A stretch of DNA of 21,568 bases from Patescibacteria group bacterium (GCA_018813805.1 JAHJAP010000090.1:1-21568); one strand, 5' to 3'. Shown: positions 6,962 to 15,214, counted from the first letter of the stretch. The notes: generated by a model not told the origin, from the letters alone. Made by a program: numbers and translations.

Positions 6962-8005
6962 CTAATATTCTTCATTAGCTGATGAAATAACTTTTTTTAG
7001 CAACTCTGAATTAGCTAAAAGAACACCAGTACCTCTAACTACGCTAGTTAAAGGATCGTCAGCAACTCTAATTGGAATTTTGGTTGCCTGAGCTATTTCT
7101 AAATCCAGGCCACGCAACAATGCCACGCCACCTGTTAAAACAATTCCATACTCATAAATATCAGCAACTAATTCAGGCGGAGTTATTTCTAGAGTAATTT
7201 TAATATTCTCAATTATCTGACGAACAATTCTAGACATTGCTTCTCTAACATGCGCATCGGTTATTATTACTTCTCTTGGCAAGCCATTAATTAAATCTCT
7301 GCCACGAAGAGGCATTTCTAATGCTTCTTTCAAAAAAGCAGCTGAACCAATTTTTATTTTAATATTTTCCGCTACTTGTTCGCCAATTAAAATATTAAAC
7401 TCTTCTCTAACATACTGAATTATATCATTATCCAAGGCATTACCAGCTAATCGTAAAGTTTTCCATGTAACTACGCCTCCTAAAGAAATAACTGCAATTT
7501 CCGTAGTGCCACCTCCAATATCAACAATCATAGTAGCTTTTGGATCAGTTACAACAAATCGCGTTCCAATCGCAGCAGCCATAGATTGTTCAATTAAAAA
7601 TACTTCTCGAGCTCCAGCTGACTTAGTTGCATCTTTAACTGCTTTTTTTTCAACCTCAGTAATATCTAACGGAATGCCAATAACTATTCGCGGACGAGGA
7701 ATTAAAGTAAAATATTCCGAATGAACTTTGTCAATAAAATATTTTAACATTTTTTCAGTTACCTCAAAATCAGAAATTATCCCATCAACCAACGGTTTAA
7801 TAACTTGAATATGTCCAGGTGTTTTTCCAAGCATTTTTTTAGCCTCAGTTCCTATTGCTAGAATTTCATCAGTCCGCATATTTATTGCCACGACTGATGG
7901 TTCGTTAATAACAATTCCTTTTTCAGGAACATAAACCAATGTATTTGTAGTTCCTAAATCAATGCCTAAATCTTTACTAAATTTTCCTAAAAATTTATTA
8001 AACAT
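6962..8005 (-). CDS. mreB: Rod-shape actin homologue MreB
   Basis: Actin-like ATPase forming membrane-attached filaments that guide lateral wall synthesis. The actin-fold nucleotide motifs are present: phosphate-1 LGIDLGTTNTLVYV (about residues 13-26), phosphate-2 MIVDIGGGTTEIAVISLGGV and the adenosine loop GIVLTGGVALLRGL. IPRPRIVIGIP and the EQSMAAAIG helix are strongly conserved MreB segments. Length (347) is normal, and the N-terminal FNKFLGKFSKDL could serve as the membrane-binding segment. The ATG at 8005 is preceded by an 86-base gap after secF that probably holds its promoter. mreC follows after about 80 bases, with a palindromic element between. Confidence 0.97.
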   Translation of the reverse strand: MFNKFLGKFSKDLGIDLGTTNTLVYVPEKGIVINEPSVVAINMRTDEILAIGTEAKKMLGKTPGHIQVIKPLVDGIISDFEVTEKMLKYFIDKVHSEYFTLIPRPRIVIGIPLDITEVEKKAVKDATKSAGAREVFLIEQSMAAAIGTRFVVTDPKATMIVDIGGGTTEIAVISLGGVVTWKTLRLAGNALDNDIIQYVREEFNILIGEQVAENIKIKIGSAAFLKEALEMPLRGRDLINGLPREVIITDAHVREAMSRIVRQIIENIKITLEITPPELVADIYEYGIVLTGGVALLRGLDLEIAQATKIPIRVADDPLTSVVRGTGVLLANSELLKKVISSANEEY

Positions 8006-8052
8006 GACTTAAGTAGTTAAAAGTTAAAAGCTGTAATTTACCAAAAATTAAA

Positions 8053-8083
8053 AATTTAAGCTAAATATAGCATTTCCAACAAA
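8053..8083 (-). promoter_or_regulatory. Possible mreB promoter region
   Basis: On the minus strand this reads TGC-TATATT (the -10-like hexamer is at 8064-8069), an extended -10 form, 59 bases before the mreB start. No convincing -35 box is seen. A similar 30-base sequence, sharing AAATTTAAGC on the plus strand, lies upstream of secD at 11158-11187, so it may be a shared regulatory segment or another repeat fragment. Confidence 0.35.
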
Positions 8084-8091
8084 CTCTTATT

Positions 8092-9000
8092 TTACTTTTT
8101 CCATTTCTCCCAAACAACCAACATTGGTGAAGCTACAAAAATAGATGAATAAGTTCCGATAAATATACCAATGGCCAAAACCATGGCAAATGTTCTGATA
8201 GAAGAACCACCAAAAATAATAATTGATGCTAAAACCAATAATATTGTTAATGAGGTGTTAATAGAACGCACTAAAGTTTGATTTAAACTAACATTAACAG
8301 TCCCTTCAAAATCTTCATTGCTTTTAGGTAAATTTTCACGCAAACGATCAAATACCACAATAGTATCATGAACTGAATAGCCCAAAACAGTTAAAATCGC
8401 TGCCACAAATGAAGTATTAATTTCTATATTATAAAATTTACCCAAAACAGCGAAAACTCCTAAAACAATAATAGCATCATGAACCAAGGCGATTAAAGCG
8501 CTTATGCCATATTTCCATGAAGCAACTGGCTTAGAAACTTTTCTAAAAACATAAGTAATATAAAATAAAATTGCTAAAAGAACAAATATAATAGCATAAA
8601 CAGATCTTTTTTTAAGTTCAGCTCCAATAGATGGACCAATTGAATCAAAGCGTAATTCTTCAATAACTGCTTGCTTGTCATTAGACTGAACTAACTGATT
8701 TAATTTTATTAAAATTGCTTGATGTTTTTCTTCGCTAGTTTCTTGAAATTTAAAAATCATATCATTTTCACCAACTGGTTGAATAATCAAACTGCTCAAA
8801 TTCAAATCAGCTAAATTTTTTTCCAACTCGCTAACTATTAACCGAGTTTTAGAAAATCTAACTTCCAATAAACTACCGCCGGTAAAATCAATGCCATATT
8901 TAAAACCCCAAATAAACAGAGCTACTGCGGAAATAATAAATAAAATAGCAGAAATAGATAACCAAAACTTCCTTTGTTGAATTATTTTATAATTAGTCAT
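8092..9000 (-). CDS. secF: Protein translocase subunit SecF
   Basis: RND-type membrane protein that works with SecD and uses the proton motive force to help pull secreted proteins across the membrane after SecA-driven export. The first helix (about residues 12-33) is followed by the family motif GIDFTGGSLLEVRF. A periplasmic domain (about 40-130) follows, then IGPSIGAELKKRSVYAI and five more helices, with SVHDTIVVFDRLREN in the conserved fourth and NTSLTILLVL near the C-terminus. At 302 residues it is a complete SecF of normal length. The ATG at 9000 lies 24 bases after the secD stop, in the usual secD-secF order. Confidence 0.96.
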   Translation of the reverse strand: MTNYKIIQQRKFWLSISAILFIISAVALFIWGFKYGIDFTGGSLLEVRFSKTRLIVSELEKNLADLNLSSLIIQPVGENDMIFKFQETSEEKHQAILIKLNQLVQSNDKQAVIEELRFDSIGPSIGAELKKRSVYAIIFVLLAILFYITYVFRKVSKPVASWKYGISALIALVHDAIIVLGVFAVLGKFYNIEINTSFVAAILTVLGYSVHDTIVVFDRLRENLPKSNEDFEGTVNVSLNQTLVRSINTSLTILLVLASIIIFGGSSIRTFAMVLAIGIFIGTYSSIFVASPMLVVWEKWKK

Positions 9001-9024
9001 AATTTTTTTAATTGAAGTAATTAG

Positions 9025-11055
9025 CTAAGATTTTTTTTCTAACCATCTAGCGGGAATTAAATTTAAAAAATTTCTAGTAATAAAAATCGCTGTGAACATT
9101 GAAATTATTACACCCAAAGCTAATGTTATAGCAAATCCTCTAACTACACTCGTGGTAAATTGAATTAAAATAAAACAAGTTATTAGAGTTGAAATATTAC
9201 TATCACGAATTGATGTCCATGCTCGCCTAAAACCTTCTTCTATGGATCTAGTTAACGGCTTACCATTAATGGTCTCTTCTTTCATTCTAGAAAAAATTAA
9301 AATATTAGCGTCAACAGCCATGCCAATGGAAATAATAAAGCCAGCTATTCCAGATAAAGTTAAGGTTATTGAACACAACTTAAAAATTGCCAAAACTAAA
9401 ATACTATAAATAATTAAAGCAAAAACAGCCAACAAGCCTGGTAATCTATAAATAAATATCATAAATAAAGCAATAACAAAAAAACCAATGATTCCGGAAC
9501 GTAAGCTATCAGAAACTGATTGTTGTCCAAGACTTGGACCAATGGTTTGTTGACTAACCAAGCTAATTGGCACAGGCAAAGCGCCAGCGTTTAATCTTTG
9601 AGCCAATAATTTAGCCTCTTGAATATTAAATTTACCTGAAATAACAGCTTTACCACCGCTAATTTTTTCATTAACTGTTGGCATACTAATTGAATATCCA
9701 TCCAAATAAATAGCTACTGGTTTGCCAACATTGCGATTGGTAATATTTTCAAATATTTTAGCTCCTTCGTCATCAAATTCCATAGAAACTTCTGGTAAAT
9801 TACTATTAGAATCAAATTGAACAATTGTCTTCTTTAAATTTTTGCCAGTTAATTCAGTGTTTTGCCAATCACTTTGCTTGCCAACAATATCTTCTTTAGT
9901 TTTAATTTTAACTAAAATATGTCGAATTTTATATTCTTCAATATTTCTTTCGCTTTGTTTATATATTAAATGATAACCAAACTCTGTTTCAACAACATTA
10001 GAAATAGAACCTATTGCTTGGCTAAAAACAGTATCTTCAAAAGACTTGACCATTTGACCTCTTTTAAACCAACCCAAATCACCGCCAGTTTGACTAGCGC
10101 CTGGTTCAGTTGAATTTTGTTTAATTAAATCAATAAAATTTTTAATATTAGCTTGTTCTTTTAGTTTTTTAATTTTTTCATTGGCCTTTTCTTTTGTTAA
10201 ACCATTTTTACAATCAGCAACACCGTCAAAACAAATTAATAAGTGCGAAGCTTTAACTTCTTTTTCTTCTTTATTATTAAAAGAATCTTTTCTATTTCTC
10301 TTGTCTTCAAGTTTAATAATCTCATATCCAAAATCGCCAACAACTAAATCAGTGGTGGTTTTACCAACTAAAATTTTTCTAGATGCTTCAGCTAATTTGT
10401 AATTATTTTCAGAATTTATCCAGCCTAAATCACCATTATTATCTTTAGTTTTTTCATCTTCACTAAACTGTTTAGCTAAAGCGCCAAAATCACCACCAGA
10501 CATAACCTTACCCAACGCTTCTTCAGCTCGTTGTTCTGCTGATTTATTAAAATCATTAAGTTGTTTTGTTTCTTCCTTAGTCATCTGTCTTAACCCTGGA
10601 TTTTGCTCTTTAAATTCCAGCAAAGGCGTTTCACCAATCATTTTTATAGCTTCTTTAATATCCTTAACTCCAGCTAATTCTACTAAAACTCGAAAATCAC
10701 CATCTGCGGTTTTATTAACCTGAATATTGGGTTCGCTAACACCAAAAACATTAACTCGTCGCTCAATAACATCCCTAACACCCTCAACAGCAATATTACG
10801 ATCCTGTAATGGCACAGCAGCAACATTGGCTTGATAAATTAATTGAGTACCACCTATAAGATCCAGCCCTAATTTAAATAACACCTCCTTGACGTGTGGT
10901 AATGGTAATTGAAATTTATTAATTAATTTATTATAATATTGACCAAAATCAATTAAAGCCCCAAATAAAGTTAGAATTATAATAAAAATAAAGGTTTGCC
11001 AAATTTTACCTCGCTGGCTAGGATGAAGAATTTTTTGTAATACATTATCTGACAT
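9025..11055 (-). CDS. secD: SecD with inserted parvulin-type PPIase modules
   Basis: SecD of the SecDF export complex. From the ATG at 11055 (676 residues) it has an N-terminal helix (about 20-38), the start of the P1 domain (GLDLIGGTQLIYQ, GETPLLEFKE), then a large insert, and then normal SecD again (TGKNLKKTIVQF, AIYLDGYSISMPTV, LNAGALPVPI, TIGPSLGQQSV) with helices from about 515 and GMAVDANILIFSRMKEE. The insert (about residues 158-400) is parvulin-like. A complete module spans about 269-368 (ASHLLICF, TGGDLGWFKRGQMVKSFED, EFGYHLIY). A partial one spans about 170-251 (FGALAKQFSEDEK, NGDLGWIN, DFGYEIIKLED) and lacks its first strand. A lone first-strand motif (YKIRHILVKI) follows at about 375-385. 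It probably acts outside the membrane as a foldase or holdase on emerging chains; this is inference. A TTG at 11073 could add 6 residues. Confidence 0.93.
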   Translation of the reverse strand: MSDNVLQKILHPSQRGKIWQTFIFIIILTLFGALIDFGQYYNKLINKFQLPLPHVKEVLFKLGLDLIGGTQLIYQANVAAVPLQDRNIAVEGVRDVIERRVNVFGVSEPNIQVNKTADGDFRVLVELAGVKDIKEAIKMIGETPLLEFKEQNPGLRQMTKEETKQLNDFNKSAEQRAEEALGKVMSGGDFGALAKQFSEDEKTKDNNGDLGWINSENNYKLAEASRKILVGKTTTDLVVGDFGYEIIKLEDKRNRKDSFNNKEEKEVKASHLLICFDGVADCKNGLTKEKANEKIKKLKEQANIKNFIDLIKQNSTEPGASQTGGDLGWFKRGQMVKSFEDTVFSQAIGSISNVVETEFGYHLIYKQSERNIEEYKIRHILVKIKTKEDIVGKQSDWQNTELTGKNLKKTIVQFDSNSNLPEVSMEFDDEGAKIFENITNRNVGKPVAIYLDGYSISMPTVNEKISGGKAVISGKFNIQEAKLLAQRLNAGALPVPISLVSQQTIGPSLGQQSVSDSLRSGIIGFFVIALFMIFIYRLPGLLAVFALIIYSILVLAIFKLCSITLTLSGIAGFIISIGMAVDANILIFSRMKEETINGKPLTRSIEEGFRRAWTSIRDSNISTLITCFILIQFTTSVVRGFAITLALGVIISMFTAIFITRNFLNLIPARWLEKKS

Positions 11056-11118
11056 AAATATTGTTTTAAACAAAATTTAAATATTATACTATAAACCTAC
11101 TGTTAAATGCTGTTTTTA

Positions 11119-11175
11119 GGGTCTGTCACCGAATACTCTTTCGAGTATAAAATTTCTAAATTTAAGCGAAATATG
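11119..11175. repeat. Left part of long palindromic element
   Basis: GGGTCTGTCACCGAATACTC begins at 11119, and the interior that follows matches that of the composite element at 4565-4620. No right end or target duplication is found, so the copy is truncated. It lies upstream of secD in the 265-base gap between aspS and secD. Confidence 0.6.
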
Positions 11176-11301
11176 ACATTTAACACCATATTAATTAATT
11201 CCTATTTTTTTATTCTAAAGTAAAATTATATAAAAAGCAAATAAATATATAAGCCCAACACATTCTGAACGCCAAGTTATTTTTAATTAAATAATCCAAT
11301 A
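11176..11301. other. AT-rich spacer between aspS and secD
   Basis: Together with the flanking repeat fragments this fills the 11056-11320 gap. I see no open frame or RNA gene in it. The secD-secF promoter probably lies in the lower half of the gap, but no clear -35/-10 pair can be picked out. Confidence 0.4.
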
Positions 11302-11319
11302 GGGTCTGTCGACAAACCC
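11302..11319. repeat. Minimal palindrome of the same family
   Basis: GGGTCTGTCGACAAACCC, an 18-base near-perfect palindrome made only of the outer parts of the two terminal repeats. It ends one base from the aspS stop codon. No target duplication is seen, so it is probably a deletion remnant. It could act as a hairpin at the 3' end of aspS. Confidence 0.6.
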
Positions 11320-11320
11320 C

Positions 11321-13123
11321 TTATTTTATTATTTTTATATTTAATTCTTTTAATTGCTCTTCGCTAACTTCGCTTGGCGAATCCATCATAATATCACGTC
11401 CCTTGCCATCTTTTGGAAAAGCGTAAATATCTCGAATAGAATCCCAATCATTTAAAATCATTAATATTCTATCAATGCCAGGAGCGTTTCCTCCATGAGG
11501 CGGAGCGCCATATTCAAACGCATTAATCATTGCTTTAAATTTTTTATCAACTTCTTCTTTGGAATAGCCTGCTATTTCAAACGCTTTATACATAATTTTT
11601 AAATCATGATTTCTAATTGCCCCACTTGAAACTTCATAGCCGTTTAAAACTAAATCAAATTGATAAGCTAAAATATCTAAAGGATTTTTTTTATTTAATA
11701 CCTCCATGCCTCCTTGTGGCATTGAAAATGGATTATGTCCAAAATCAATTCTTTCTTCTTCTATTTCAGAATAAGCATACATTGGAAAATCAACAACCCA
11801 GCACCAAGCAGCCTTAGTATTATCTTTTAAACCAAGTTTTTCTGCTACAACATTTCTAATAGTTCCTAAAACTTGGCAAACAATATCCAATTTATCAGCT
11901 CCAAAAAATATTATATCCCCTGCCTTGGCTTTTACTTCTTTTAAAATCTTTTGAGCTAACTCATCTCCTAAAAATTTTATAATTGGACTAATTAATTTAT
12001 ATCCATTTACTTCTTGCTCAATTTTAATGTAAGCCAAGCCCTTAGCTCCTTTGCTTATAGCGATCTCTGTAAGTTCATCAATGTCTTTTCGGCTAAACTT
12101 AGCGCCATTATCAACTTTTAAGGCATGCACAACGCTATTATTTTTTAAATCTGCCATATCAGCAAAAACCTTAAATCCACAGCCTTTTACTAAATCTGTA
12201 ATCGGTGTTATTTCTAATTCAAAACGCAAATCAGGTTTATCTGTTCCATATTTATTCATTGAGTCTTTATAAGAAATTTTTTTAAATTTATTATTTTTAT
12301 CAAGATTAACTATTTTCTTTTTAGAAAACTCTTTAGTAAGTTCTAACATTAATGGTTCCATAATTTCAAAAATATCTTCTTGCTCCACAAAACTCATTTC
12401 CATATCAAGTTGATAAAATTCTCCATAATGACGATCTGTGCGCGAATCTTCATCACGAAAACATGGCGCAACTTGAAAATATTTATCAAGTCCGCCTACC
12501 ATTAATAACTGCTTAAACTGTTGTGGAGCTTGTGGTAAGGCATAAAATTTTCCTTGATGCAATCTTGATGGAATCAAAAAATCTCTAGCCCCTTCTGGAG
12601 ATGAATTAGCTAAAATTGGAGTTTGAATTTCAATAAAATCATTATTATGAAAATATTTTCTTATATAACGTATAAATTTATCTTTAGTTGCCAGCATTTC
12701 TTGAACTTTTTTTCTTCTTAAATCAATAAAACGATATTGCAAGCGAATTGCTTCGCCAGCTTCTTTGGCTTTTTCTTCATTAATCTCAAATGGTAAAGTT
12801 TTAGATTGAGATAAGATGTTTATTTCTGAACAATCAACTTCTATTTCACCAGTTTTTAATTTTGGATTAATCATGTCAGTTGGCCTAGCAATAACATTAC
12901 CTTTAATTTTAATAACCCACTCATTTCTTAATTTATTAGCTGTTTGCCATGAATCTTTGCTAATTTTTGGATCAAAGGTTAATTGTGTTAAGCCATAACG
13001 ATCGCGTAAATCAATAAAAATCACATTTCCATGATCACGACGACAATGAACCCAGCCAGCCAACTCAATGGTTTTGCCAACGTCTTCTTTCCTTAATTGA
13101 TTGCAAGTATGTGTTCTTAACAT
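11321..13123 (-). CDS. aspS: Aspartyl-tRNA synthetase, bacterial type
   Basis: Charges tRNA-Asp (possibly also tRNA-Asn in an organism using the indirect Asn route). The N-terminal OB fold recognises the anticodon (LAGWVHCRRDHGNVIFIDLR). Class II motif 2 is FRDEDSRTDRHYGEFYQLDM and motif 3 is GNAPGIDRILMIL. The roughly 110-residue GAD domain between motifs 2 and 3 marks the bacterial type. The C-terminus carries FPKDGKGRDIMMDSPSEV. Length (600 residues) is normal for bacterial AspRS. I use the ATG at 13123: it is preceded by GAGGGA at 6-base spacing and gives the family start MLRTHTCNQLR. Upstream GTG/ATG codons at 13153/13150 would add about 10 unrelated residues. It is the last gene on the bacterial side before the break. 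Confidence 0.96.
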   Translation of the reverse strand: MLRTHTCNQLRKEDVGKTIELAGWVHCRRDHGNVIFIDLRDRYGLTQLTFDPKISKDSWQTANKLRNEWVIKIKGNVIARPTDMINPKLKTGEIEVDCSEINILSQSKTLPFEINEEKAKEAGEAIRLQYRFIDLRRKKVQEMLATKDKFIRYIRKYFHNNDFIEIQTPILANSSPEGARDFLIPSRLHQGKFYALPQAPQQFKQLLMVGGLDKYFQVAPCFRDEDSRTDRHYGEFYQLDMEMSFVEQEDIFEIMEPLMLELTKEFSKKKIVNLDKNNKFKKISYKDSMNKYGTDKPDLRFELEITPITDLVKGCGFKVFADMADLKNNSVVHALKVDNGAKFSRKDIDELTEIAISKGAKGLAYIKIEQEVNGYKLISPIIKFLGDELAQKILKEVKAKAGDIIFFGADKLDIVCQVLGTIRNVVAEKLGLKDNTKAAWCWVVDFPMYAYSEIEEERIDFGHNPFSMPQGGMEVLNKKNPLDILAYQFDLVLNGYEVSSGAIRNHDLKIMYKAFEIAGYSKEEVDKKFKAMINAFEYGAPPHGGNAPGIDRILMILNDWDSIRDIYAFPKDGKGRDIMMDSPSEVSEEQLKELNIKIIK

Positions 13124-13218
13124 AATAATTCCCTCAATAACTGCACTCATCACAGCTTTTTATACTTTTCTAAATTTTTAACTAAAATTAGGTAGTGCTT
13201 CAGGATAATAAATATTAA
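13124..13218. other. Break between bacterial-type and archaeal-type DNA
   Basis: The genes to the left are bacterial (AspRS with GAD domain, SecDF, MreBC, MurB), and the gaps there carry the palindromic repeat family. To the right the genes are of archaeal character, no repeat copies are seen, and arginine codons shift to AGA (the left uses many CGT/CGC/CGA). The first about 12 bases right of the aspS start still hold its ribosome-binding site, so the join should lie between about 13,136 and 13,218. No mobile element, tRNA or attachment site is visible there. Confidence 0.6.
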
Positions 13219-14415
13219 TTACCAATTCTTTATTAATTTTTTAACAACTTCTTTTGTTTTTTCCATGCTTTTTATACTGACATATTCATTGTCTGCGTGC
13301 ATGTTTTCACCATGAGGACTGTATCCTATGCACGGAATTCCTTTATAGCTTAACAATCTCATATCAGTCCCCCCACTCAGCATAACTCCTTTGCCTTCTT
13401 TCTTGTACACTTTCTTAATGGCTTGCAAGAAATTGTCCTCTAAAGAATTCTTGTGTTTGCGTATAGCATCAAAAAAATCTAACACTTCAAAATCAATCTT
13501 TAATTCAGAATCTTTTCTCTTTGCGCGTTCAAAAACATCCAATATTTCTTTCTTCACTTCAATCATGTTTTCTTCAGGCAAGAAACGCCTATCAATGGTA
13601 AATGAAAAAAAATCAGGTATAGTATTGACTTTTCCGCAACCATTAACTTCTCCACCTAAAACCATTGAAGCTTTTTTCTCATTCTCTGATTGAACAGTAT
13701 AGCTAGAGATTCTTTTAACAATTTCTGACTTTAAACTATTAAGTTCAACAAGTAAGGCTATGGCTTTTTCAAAAGCATTAACACTTGGAAGAACATTATC
13801 ATAAGCTGCATGAGCTGATTTACCTCTAATGTTAACTCTTAAATGTAATGTTCCTTTGCCTGAATTCTGAAAGAAAGTGTTTGAAGGACCTTCACCAATT
13901 GCATAATCCGCCTTTACAAATTCTTTATCAACTATATATGAGAAACCTGCTTTTCCACCTGTTTCTTCATCAGGCACAAACGACAATTGCAAATTCACCT
14001 TTGGTTTGAAACCTTCTTCCTGTAATTCTTTTATTGCAAACAAGTAAACAACAAATTGACACTTAACGTCATATGCTCCTCTACCATAAGCTTTATCTCC
14101 TTTAATTACTAGTTTAAAAGGATCTGTTTTCCAATTCTTTGTAGGGGGAACAACATCATAATGAGCATTTAAATGAAGCCATTCCTTACTACCAGAATCC
14201 CATTCTGCCAATAAATTTATTCTTTCACTTCCTATGCTGCTAGACCATAAGTGTTTTGGCGGAACAACTCGTCTAGTTTTCAAACCTAAATCTATACACT
14301 TTGTTTCCAAAATATCAATTACTCTGTCATAATTATCTCCTGGAGGATTACTAGTGTCAATATTAACTAATAACTTAAGAAAAGATAACATTTCCTGCAA
14401 ATTAGAATTTTTCAT
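13219..14415 (-). CDS. M20-family metallopeptidase (ArgE/DapE-like)
   Basis: A zinc-dependent amidohydrolase/peptidase, cytoplasmic, acting on small peptides or N-acylated amino acids; the substrate cannot be read from sequence. Metal and catalytic residues are visible: HYD (H85, D87), GRGAYDVK with bridging D116, PDEETGG with E150 and E151, and a C-terminal GENMHADNEYV His. The lid or dimerisation domain lies in the middle (RGKSAHAAYDN). The residue after DVK is Cys where Gly is usual (DMKGG). Length (398) is normal. The ATG at 14415 lies 2 bases after the stop of the MBL-fold gene, so the pair is one transcript. Alternative names in this family are succinyl-diaminopimelate desuccinylase and acetylornithine deacetylase; without pathway neighbours I would not choose. 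Confidence 0.88.
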   Translation of the reverse strand: MKNSNLQEMLSFLKLLVNIDTSNPPGDNYDRVIDILETKCIDLGLKTRRVVPPKHLWSSSIGSERINLLAEWDSGSKEWLHLNAHYDVVPPTKNWKTDPFKLVIKGDKAYGRGAYDVKCQFVVYLFAIKELQEEGFKPKVNLQLSFVPDEETGGKAGFSYIVDKEFVKADYAIGEGPSNTFFQNSGKGTLHLRVNIRGKSAHAAYDNVLPSVNAFEKAIALLVELNSLKSEIVKRISSYTVQSENEKKASMVLGGEVNGCGKVNTIPDFFSFTIDRRFLPEENMIEVKKEILDVFERAKRKDSELKIDFEVLDFFDAIRKHKNSLEDNFLQAIKKVYKKEGKGVMLSGGTDMRLLSYKGIPCIGYSPHGENMHADNEYVSIKSMEKTKEVVKKLIKNW

Positions 14416-14417
14416 AG

Positions 14418-15044
14418 TTATATAATCTCCACATTACAATGTGCTCTCTGCTTGAAAGTCTCTGCATCACCATTAGTTCCAATAATAGAACCATAATGCA
14501 TAGGTATAGCTAATCGTGGATTTATCAACTTACAGGCCTCAGCTGCTTCCATAGAGGTCATAACGTAAGTTCCTGATACTGGTAGAAGAGCAACATCTAT
14601 ATTTTGCAATTCTTTCATCTCAGGAATCAAATCTGTGTCTCCTGCATGATAAATTCTTTTGCCATCAATTGTCAACACAAATCCAACCCATAGATTCTCT
14701 TTAGGATGAAAAGTTTTGTTAGTGTTATAAGCTGGAACAACCTCAAGCATTAATCCTAACAATTCTAATTTATCACCCGGTGCAACCAAAGTGACATTTT
14801 TAACTTTTAAACCTGAAAGTTTACTTTGACAATCAGGAACAGTAACTACAATAGTGTTTTCATCTGACAATTTCTCAATATCTCTTGGACTGCAATGATC
14901 AAAATGCTCATGAGTAATCAAAACCAAGTCTGCTTTGTCAGTTACTTCACTAACTTGATAAGGGTCAATGTATACAATCTTGCTGCCTTTTATCTTAAAA
15001 GATGAGTGACAATTTCTTTCAATAATTATTCCTTCATAATTCAT
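14418..15044 (-). CDS. Metallo-beta-lactamase-fold hydrolase, UlaG-like
   Basis: A metal-dependent hydrolase of the group often annotated as UlaG-like or 'Zn-dependent hydrolase of the beta-lactamase fold'. Ligands are clear: ITHEHFDH (H45, H47, D49, H50), then H133 and D136 in YHAGDTD, and H183 in PMHYGSI. Length is 208 residues. I use the ATG at 15044, which follows AGAGGTG at a 6-base gap; the GTG at 15053 is part of that ribosome-binding site. It is the first gene of a two-gene unit with the M20 peptidase. A TATA-like box lies at about 15079-15088. The substrate is unknown; small single-domain proteins of this type are common in archaea. Confidence 0.85.
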   Translation of the reverse strand: MNYEGIIIERNCHSSFKIKGSKIVYIDPYQVSEVTDKADLVLITHEHFDHCSPRDIEKLSDENTIVVTVPDCQSKLSGLKVKNVTLVAPGDKLELLGLMLEVVPAYNTNKTFHPKENLWVGFVLTIDGKRIYHAGDTDLIPEMKELQNIDVALLPVSGTYVMTSMEAAEACKLINPRLAIPMHYGSIIGTNGDAETFKQRAHCNVEII

Positions 15045-15078
15045 TATTAACACCTCTAAAGATTATAACTAACTTTGA

Positions 15079-15088
15079 ATTTATAAAA
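15079..15088 (-). promoter_or_regulatory. TATA-like box for the MBL-fold gene
   Basis: The minus strand reads TTTTATAAAT here, about 35-45 bases before the ATG at 15044. An archaeal start site about 25 bases downstream would give a short leader that includes the AGAGGTG ribosome-binding site. Confidence 0.45.
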
Positions 15089-15102
15089 TTTTTGTGAGTA
15101 TA

Positions 15103-15190
15103 GTAAAAGACATTTAAAATTAGATGTTTTATCAGTCTTTTACAACATAGAAAATGAGATTAAACATCCAATAAATTATTTCATTTTCTA
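15103..15190. other. Three interleaved inverted repeats
   Basis: In order: A, GTAAAAGAC (15103-15111); B, GATGTTTTATC (15123-15133); A' (15135-15143); C, TAGAAAATGA (15148-15157); B', GATTAAACATC (15158-15168); C' (15181-15190). A/A' is 9/9, C/C' is 10/10, and B/B' is 10/11. Gaps between arms are 23, 24 and 23 bases and the centres are about 23 bases apart. The order A-B-A'-C-B'-C' cannot fold as simple nested hairpins. It lies between divergent genes, upstream of a TATA box. Confidence 0.6.
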
Positions 15191-15214
15191 GTATCTTAAA
15201 AAATAATCAAAACA

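Noticed and set aside
13136..13218. Attachment site or tRNA at the bacterial/archaeal join
   Set aside because: No tRNA cloverleaf, integrase or flanking direct repeat is visible, so there is no positive sign of site-specific integration.
13219..14415. Calling the M20 gene dapE or argE and linking it to the murein genes on the left
   Set aside because: The substrate cannot be read from sequence, and the murein genes lie on the other side of the probable join, so they are not true neighbours.
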